The position numbers and the translations under genes are program-made. A stretch of DNA of 64,000 nucleotides from Macrobrachium rosenbergii (Eukaryota > Arthropoda > Malacostraca > Decapoda > Palaemonidae): NCBI RefSeq assembly GCF_040412425.1, contig NC_089781.1, positions 54,403,986 through 54,467,985 on the forward strand, written 5' to 3'. Positions 59,473 through 64,000 of this stretch are shown here, piece by piece (the stretch's first letter is position 1; the number at the start of each line of letters is the position of its first letter). The notes under the pieces are model-generated. The model was not told the DNA's origin. It saw nothing but the letters and a program-made list of their open reading frames with translations, and ran no database searches.

Positions 59473-59765
59473 AATTTATGGTTATCAAACTCATTTGTCC
59501 AGATGCCCTTTTACCAAAAAGAGGTTTAAAATTCTCTTTCACCACTACAAATTCTACAGAATATTTTTTATTATTCGTGCAATTTCTTAAAATTGCTCTA
59601 CACTTACCCAATGGTTTAACAGTAGTGGATGTCCATGCCTCTAGCATTGTATTACTTGGACATAACTCATGGTTAGGTACATATTTTACAGGAATGACAT
59701 TTATACTTGCACCACTACCTGAAATTTTACTCTATGACCATCAATTTTAATTTCTGCAGATACTA
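59473..59765 (-). pseudogene. Gypsy element B aspartic protease
   Basis: The retroelement protease cuts the polyprotein. Readable words are KIDGHRV, then SGASINVIPVKYVPNHELCP, then the frame 59647-59450 with TVKPLGKCRAILRNC and KYSVEFVVVKENFKPLFGKR. The family motif is DSGAS; here the codon for the catalytic Asp is missing, apparently through a short deletion next to GTAGTGGTG. The following frame joins the RT leader after a shift near 59470. Confidence 0.7.
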
Positions 59766-59859
59766 ATTTATCACTCATTGACTCTTATCCACTTTAAGGA
59801 CATATTCAACACTGGAATCATCCGATTCATTAGTTTCGACGGTCTCTAACTCATTTACT

Positions 59860-60760
59860 TTACTGTTACCCTTAGGATTGATTTTGTATCCAGAATTACT
59901 GGGACATTTCCCAGCAAAATTATTTAATCTACTACATTTGGAGCAACGTTTTCCATAAGCAGGACAGTTATTTTTTTACCATTCATGATTCTGATTACAA
60001 AATTTACAATTTTTAAGATTTATACCTTTTGAACTAGCAGCCACAGCCCCTTTCACATGCTGAGTATTCATGTTAAGTCTATCACTTGACAGCTTTGGCT
60101 TCTGACTCACCTTTGCACAGTATCAATATTACCCTCTTTATACACAGACATTTGCTTCCTTGAAGCTTGGTAACTTATGCAAATATCAACTGTTTTCTGC
60201 AAGTCCAAATTTTCTGCTTCAAAAAACTTTTTTCTTAGTTCATCATCAGCGCAGCCAAAAAGAATTTGATCCCTGAGAGCTCTATCCTTTTCATTGTCAT
60301 ACTCAGTCTTTGATAAGAATTTTAAGCCTTGTAATGTAAGATTCCACAGACTCACCAGTATTTTGAGTACACTTCCTAAACTTATACCGTGCTGCCAATT
60401 CATTCTTTCTTGGAGCAAAGTAGGTATCTAATTTATCAAGAACTGTTGATAACACTTGCGATGGATCATCATCATCTGGGCTGCTTGGCCTAGGAAAATC
60501 CAAGGAGTTGTACATTTCAATAGCTCCTCACCCCTGTCGTCAGCAACAATGGAACTTTTACATCTTCAGCCTTTCTATCCTTTTCTGTAGCTTTACGATA
60601 CAACTGGAATTTGTTTAAAAAGCTTCCATGTCCTCTCACTGTCGCCACAAAGGGCTAACCTACTTGTTGGGTTCACATGGGCAACCTCTGTTGCCAGCTC
60701 CTTGACACAATTTTAGGCAAGATGGGATCACACGGATGAATACCCTTACCTTTGGACAAA
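59860..60760 (-). pseudogene. Gypsy element B gag with zinc knuckles
   Basis: Gag forms the particle and binds element RNA. From the right the words are VKELATEVAHVNPTSRLALC, ERTWKLF, a shift, then FQLYRKATEKDRKAEDVKVP and LLLT near 60540-60610. The frame 60515-60303 reads YNSLDFPRPSSPDDDDPSQV, LDKLDTYFAPRKNELAARYK and VESYITRLKILIKD. A second frame (60418-60107) continues with LRDQILFGCADDELRKKFFE and QKTVDICISYQASRKQM. Near 59930-60010 a knuckle pair CKFCNQNHEW and CPAYGKRCSKCSRLNNFAGK is visible, with a stop inside the first. At least three frameshifts. The N-terminal end is uncertain. Confidence 0.78.
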
Positions 60761-62170
60761 AATGACACAAAAAGCTTTATTCCCGATGATTACCAGCCTG
60801 AAGATGTAGGTCTTACTAACCTATGCTACCATTCTCATCTGAGGCATCAACAACATAGCCTATCCTATTCAGTACCACTTTGGCTAACTTGCAGGATTTT
60901 AACATGAAGAGATTTAGTCACGGATAGGCTAGCACACAGGATGCCTTGGGCAATTCTTAGCTGGCCTAGGCCAAAATAACTGACTATCTGGGCAGACAAC
61001 GGCTGTGACAGTGATGAAAACTCAATAAGCCCACCGCAGCCGACGTTAGCTTCTAGCCTATGCTTCGGAATGTTCCTCAGCATTCACTTACTTTGCAGTA
61101 CTGACATCGTTTTTCAGCCCACATACCTCTATACGCCATATCCGCTGCGGTAGAACTATATAGTAGCTCCACAGCGGCGACTGCCTTCTAACTTAACTTC
61201 TTCTACAGTTTTTTGGTTGCTAATTATGAATTTACCTTTAATTTTTGGCGCTCGAGTGTAATTAACTCCTGAAGTCCATCCAACAAGGGGTTTCCATAAG
61301 CGATCTTCACAAGACAGAGCACGGGTACGTCTGTTTTGAACAGTTCGTATCCCGTCCGGCAAGTACAATTACGTGTTAACGTATGGGTAACCGGCCCCCA
61401 CCCCCCGGGTTAGTACTAAACACGGCGAAGGGACATTCCATTTGGCCGACAACAAACAGATAAACCGCCGGTATCAGAACCCCTAAAAGTATAGAAAAAA
61501 AAGTTAATATAAAGAATTACCTCTGAGATAGGTATACAGTCGCTCAAAAATGTTTTCCAACGTGTTCCAGAAGTTTTCGTTCACCTAATAATAATTTATT
61601 CGTTTTATCTATACAAGGGAATGTACTTTTTTTTTTTATTCGATTTTGGTTATAAATCATACGGTTAACAATATAAATAAGAATGGTGAGTGAAAAATCC
61701 TTATTTCGAAAAATAACGAAACATTTTAAAAAATTTCGCTCATGATGGTAGGGGGAAAAAAAGTCAAATAAGAAGCCATAATTAGCCATCCATTTAATCC
61801 TTATGGGGATAAATTCAAAGACTTTTGCGTAAATAACCCCTTGGAAAAGTATAGAGAGAAAATCTGGTAACACCCAATGGACACTTTGTGGCAGAGAGAA
61901 AGAGAGAGAATAAATGATTAAATAAAGGAATTACAATAATGATAGAGAGAAATAAAAATCGGTTAAGGGAAACGGGAGGTAATTTCTCTGACGCAACCGT
62001 CGTGTCAGTGCTGGTTTCATGCGCTTACGATGGAGTTGCCAAATAGCGCCAGATGTTACTGTTATAAACCGTTGTCCGGCAAGTTTTGAAGTATGTTGCG
62101 AAACTTTTTTGAGTGACTGAACAGTTATTAATAATCCAGTCTTTGACGATGCTAGTAAAGAACCGAACCA

Positions 62171-62175
<5 letters not shown>
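60761..62175. other. Unassigned stretch right of Gypsy element B
   Basis: This is where a 5' leader and LTR of element B should lie, but nothing matches the LTR at 55123-55353 beyond the phrase GTAAGACCTAC on the minus strand near 60810. Open frames at 60865-61083 and 61156-61368 (minus) are unrecognised. A C-run lies near 61391-61407 and a T/A-rich tract near 61625-61640. The minus strand near 62040-62060 reads AGTAACATCTGGCGCTATT, which could be an LTR end plus primer-binding site of some other element; unproven. Confidence 0.3.

Positions 62176-62231
<56 letters not shown>
62176..62231. repeat. (GA)n microsatellite
   Basis: About 28 GA dinucleotides without interruption. Confidence 0.97.
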
Positions 62232-62237
<6 letters not shown>

Positions 62238-62754
62238 CTAACTGCCTTTATTGTGAGGAAATTTTTTCAAGTTAAAGGAAAGCCCAACAAACAAGAAAGG
62301 AAAACAACGACGCTATCTCACACAAGAATTTAAGAAGCATTTACAAAAGAAAAAAAGTACTTTGAAGAACAGGAAAGGAATACAACAATGTGACTCAGAA
62401 GACAACAATGCGACTCCACACAAGAAGTCCCCTCTTTTGAGAATCAGTTCTATCTGATAAAAGTAAGAAAATTATGTATGTGAAGACCGGTACACACGAT
62501 TACATACACTATTATACACCTTCAAATATTTATAAATTAAGTCAAGATCAAAAGCAAACCTAGCCATTACTTTTGGAACAAATTTACTTAGTCTAAATTA
62601 CTACTTTTCTAACCAGCAGTGATAAATTTAATTTGTGATATTTAAGATTTTTGGTAGAACTGAATTTTATTTCTCAAAAATGCCAGTTGAATTTTTTTTT
62701 TTTATGTGCTGTTCGTGGTAACCTATCCACCCCTCAGGACGCATAAGTAATTTG
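62232..62754. other. Unassigned A-rich stretch
   Basis: No gene recognised. It may be the 5' part of the LINE that follows. Confidence 0.35.
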
Positions 62755-62976
62755 CAAGAAACGCAGCATCAATTAACAGAAGAAATACAAGCCTCACTAC
62801 CAAGCTTCTCAGGTTTCTCCAACTCTCCCATCTTACAAAATCCACAGGGATCAACTTCAGTATCAAAAGTACTACGCCAGTAGCCAATAACACCAGAAAA
62901 CGGAAAAGTGAAAGAAAAAGAACAAAATTACTAGACCACTGTAACTCGAATGGACCCAACTCTACGAAGAATTAAA
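62755..62976 (+). pseudogene. Possible ORF1 tail of the right-edge LINE
   Basis: TEEIQASLPSFSGFSNSPIL then LQNPQGSTSV in one frame, and TRKRKSERKRTKLLD in another, form a Ser/Pro-rich then basic segment immediately before the endonuclease start. Jockey-like elements have a nucleic-acid-binding ORF1 in this position (family knowledge). The assignment is by position and composition only. Confidence 0.35.
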
Positions 62977-64000
62977 ATAATTCAGCACAACGTGAAAAAT
63001 CCTGGAAAACAAAGAAATTTGAATTATACAATATATATAGAGAAGAAGACCCTGACATAATATTAATCAATGAACATGGTATGAAACGAAATGAAACTCT
63101 GAAAATGTTTGGATATAATACATATACGCAAAAACTTTGCTGATGAACTCTTTGCAGGAATTGCAATAGCAATCAAGAGTAATATTAGACATAAGATAAT
63201 AGACGATTTCAAGACGACTTTTTAGCAGTCCAAATTCAAACTAACAAAGGACCAATAGTGATCGCCACAGCTTATAAGCCGCCAAGAAGACATTATTTCC
63301 ACTTCCGGATGTCATGAAGTTAATGAACAGGAGAGAACCAACCTACCTCATTGCCGATCTAAATGCCAGACACCAAATATTTGGATATAGGCAATCTAAT
63401 TACACAGGACAAGAAATAGTCAGATTAATAAATAAAAGTATACCATACACTTAGGACCTGATTTCGATACCTTTGTAGCAAATAACAGAAAAGGAAAGCC
63501 AGATATAATATTGGAAATAATAAAATTCACCTCAATATTGCCGTTACAAGAGGACCAGCAACCTCCTCCGATCATATACCAATGGTAATTACACTGTCAA
63601 CCAATCCAATAATGATTCCATCATTAGAAATACCAAATATAAAAAGAGCAAGTTGGGAAAGCTTCAAAAATGAAATAGAAGAAAAAATAAGTAGACAACT
63701 AACAATAAATTCAAATGAAATAGAAATAACAAAAGAAATAGTAGATGGCGAGCTTGAAGAATGGTACAAAAATATAGAGGAAGCAATAAAAAATCATATA
63801 CCCATAACTAAATACACCACACTTCCACATCCTATTAGTAGTGATAAGTTGAAATTGATACAATGGCACTACAACAACATCCAAAACACAGTACTTATAA
63901 CAGGGTGGGACAACATATTAATGAGAAGATATGTGTCATTACAAGAACAGTTAGTACAAGAAAACTCAAGATTATATCATCAAAATTGGGAAGACCTAAT
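62950..64000 (+). pseudogene. Non-LTR retrotransposon endonuclease (LINE ORF2, N-terminal part), truncated by window
   Basis: The endonuclease nicks target DNA to prime reverse transcription. From the ATG at 62950 it reads MDPTLRRIKIIQHNV, the QxN motif. A shift follows, then FELYNIYREEDPDIILINEH with the catalytic Glu, and MFGYNTYTQKL. GIAIAIKSNIRHKIIDDF and FLAVQIQTNKGPIVIATAYK come next, then PPRRHYFHF. EPTYLIADLNARHQIFGY (63339-63392) is the GDFNAHH-type motif with Asp and Asn. LGPDFDTFVANNRKGKPDII and TSSDHIPMVITLSTNP hold the SDH motif. The linker to RT (RASWESFKNEIEEK-like) runs to the right edge. At least four frameshifts. The layout resembles Jockey or related APE-type clades; RT lies outside the window. 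Confidence 0.82.

Larger units (their letters stand above)
55123..60760 (-). mobile_element. Ty3/Gypsy retrotransposon (element B), gag-pol order, inactive
   Basis: Read on the minus strand from 60760 downwards, it has gag, a zinc-knuckle pair, protease, reverse transcriptase, RNase H and integrase, then a polypurine tract and an LTR. The domain order protease-RT-RNase H-integrase is that of Ty3/Gypsy elements. The translated words resemble polyproteins often annotated as K02A2.6-like (recall). A later insertion at 57414-58604 splits RT from RNase H. I could not find a matching 5' LTR to the right of gag; it is either lost, too diverged or absent. Confidence 0.85.

Noticed and set aside
61156..61368. 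70-codon minus-strand open frame as a gene
   Set aside because: No family resemblance, no splice or promoter evidence, and it lies in a repeat-dense region.
62040..62060. LTR end plus primer-binding site (minus strand TAACATCTGGCGC)
   Set aside because: No matching LTR partner found, and the motif is short enough to occur by chance.

Overview
The window is eukaryotic, AT-rich DNA made almost entirely of repeats and dead mobile elements. Only one host coding segment is supported: a terminal exon of a DUSP23-like phosphatase at the extreme left. Long (TA)n runs, introns and two short SINEs whose sequences I recognise from decapod crustacean DNA suggest a shrimp, crayfish or crab genome. That assignment rests on memory, not on a search.

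Layout, left to right. 22-207 is the DUSP23-like last exon. About 1000-2400 is a decayed LINE reverse transcriptase tail on the + strand. 3945-5085 is a 41-bp minisatellite. 5379-5454 is (TA)n. 5520-5833 is a SINE with a 10-bp target-site duplication, sitting in diverged satellite-like DNA. 5844-7320 holds old, diverged copies of a 40-bp repeat. 7321-47702 is the dominant feature: about 40 kb (roughly a thousand copies) of a 40-bp satellite that is A-rich and almost free of C on the + strand. All long minus-strand reading frames in this block are translations of the repeat, not genes.

Right of the array come fossil elements. A truncated Ty3/Gypsy integrase (47703-48345) and a reverse transcriptase/RNase H piece (about 49640-50935) lie in the reverse of the normal order. 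A 350-bp duplicated segment with a long hairpin (51339-51849) follows. A Tc1/mariner-type element (51912-53274) is inserted in a (TA)n tract. A tRNA-like SINE with an 11-bp duplication (53690-53976) and a Tigger/pogo-type transposase fragment (54567-55117) come next. A minus-strand Ty3/Gypsy element (55123 to about 60760) carries recognisable gag, protease, reverse transcriptase, RNase H and integrase remains; it is itself interrupted by a solo-LTR-like insertion (57414-58604) with a 5-bp duplication. The right edge is the endonuclease of another LINE, cut by the window.

All mobile-element proteins carry stops, frameshifts or lost catalytic residues, so none looks autonomous. I found no operon, CRISPR array or new defence-type system. 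The most interesting object is the 40-bp satellite: its likely relationship to the neighbouring 41-bp repeat, multi-monomer blocks shared at kilobase distances, and a disordered core that may be partly an assembly artefact.
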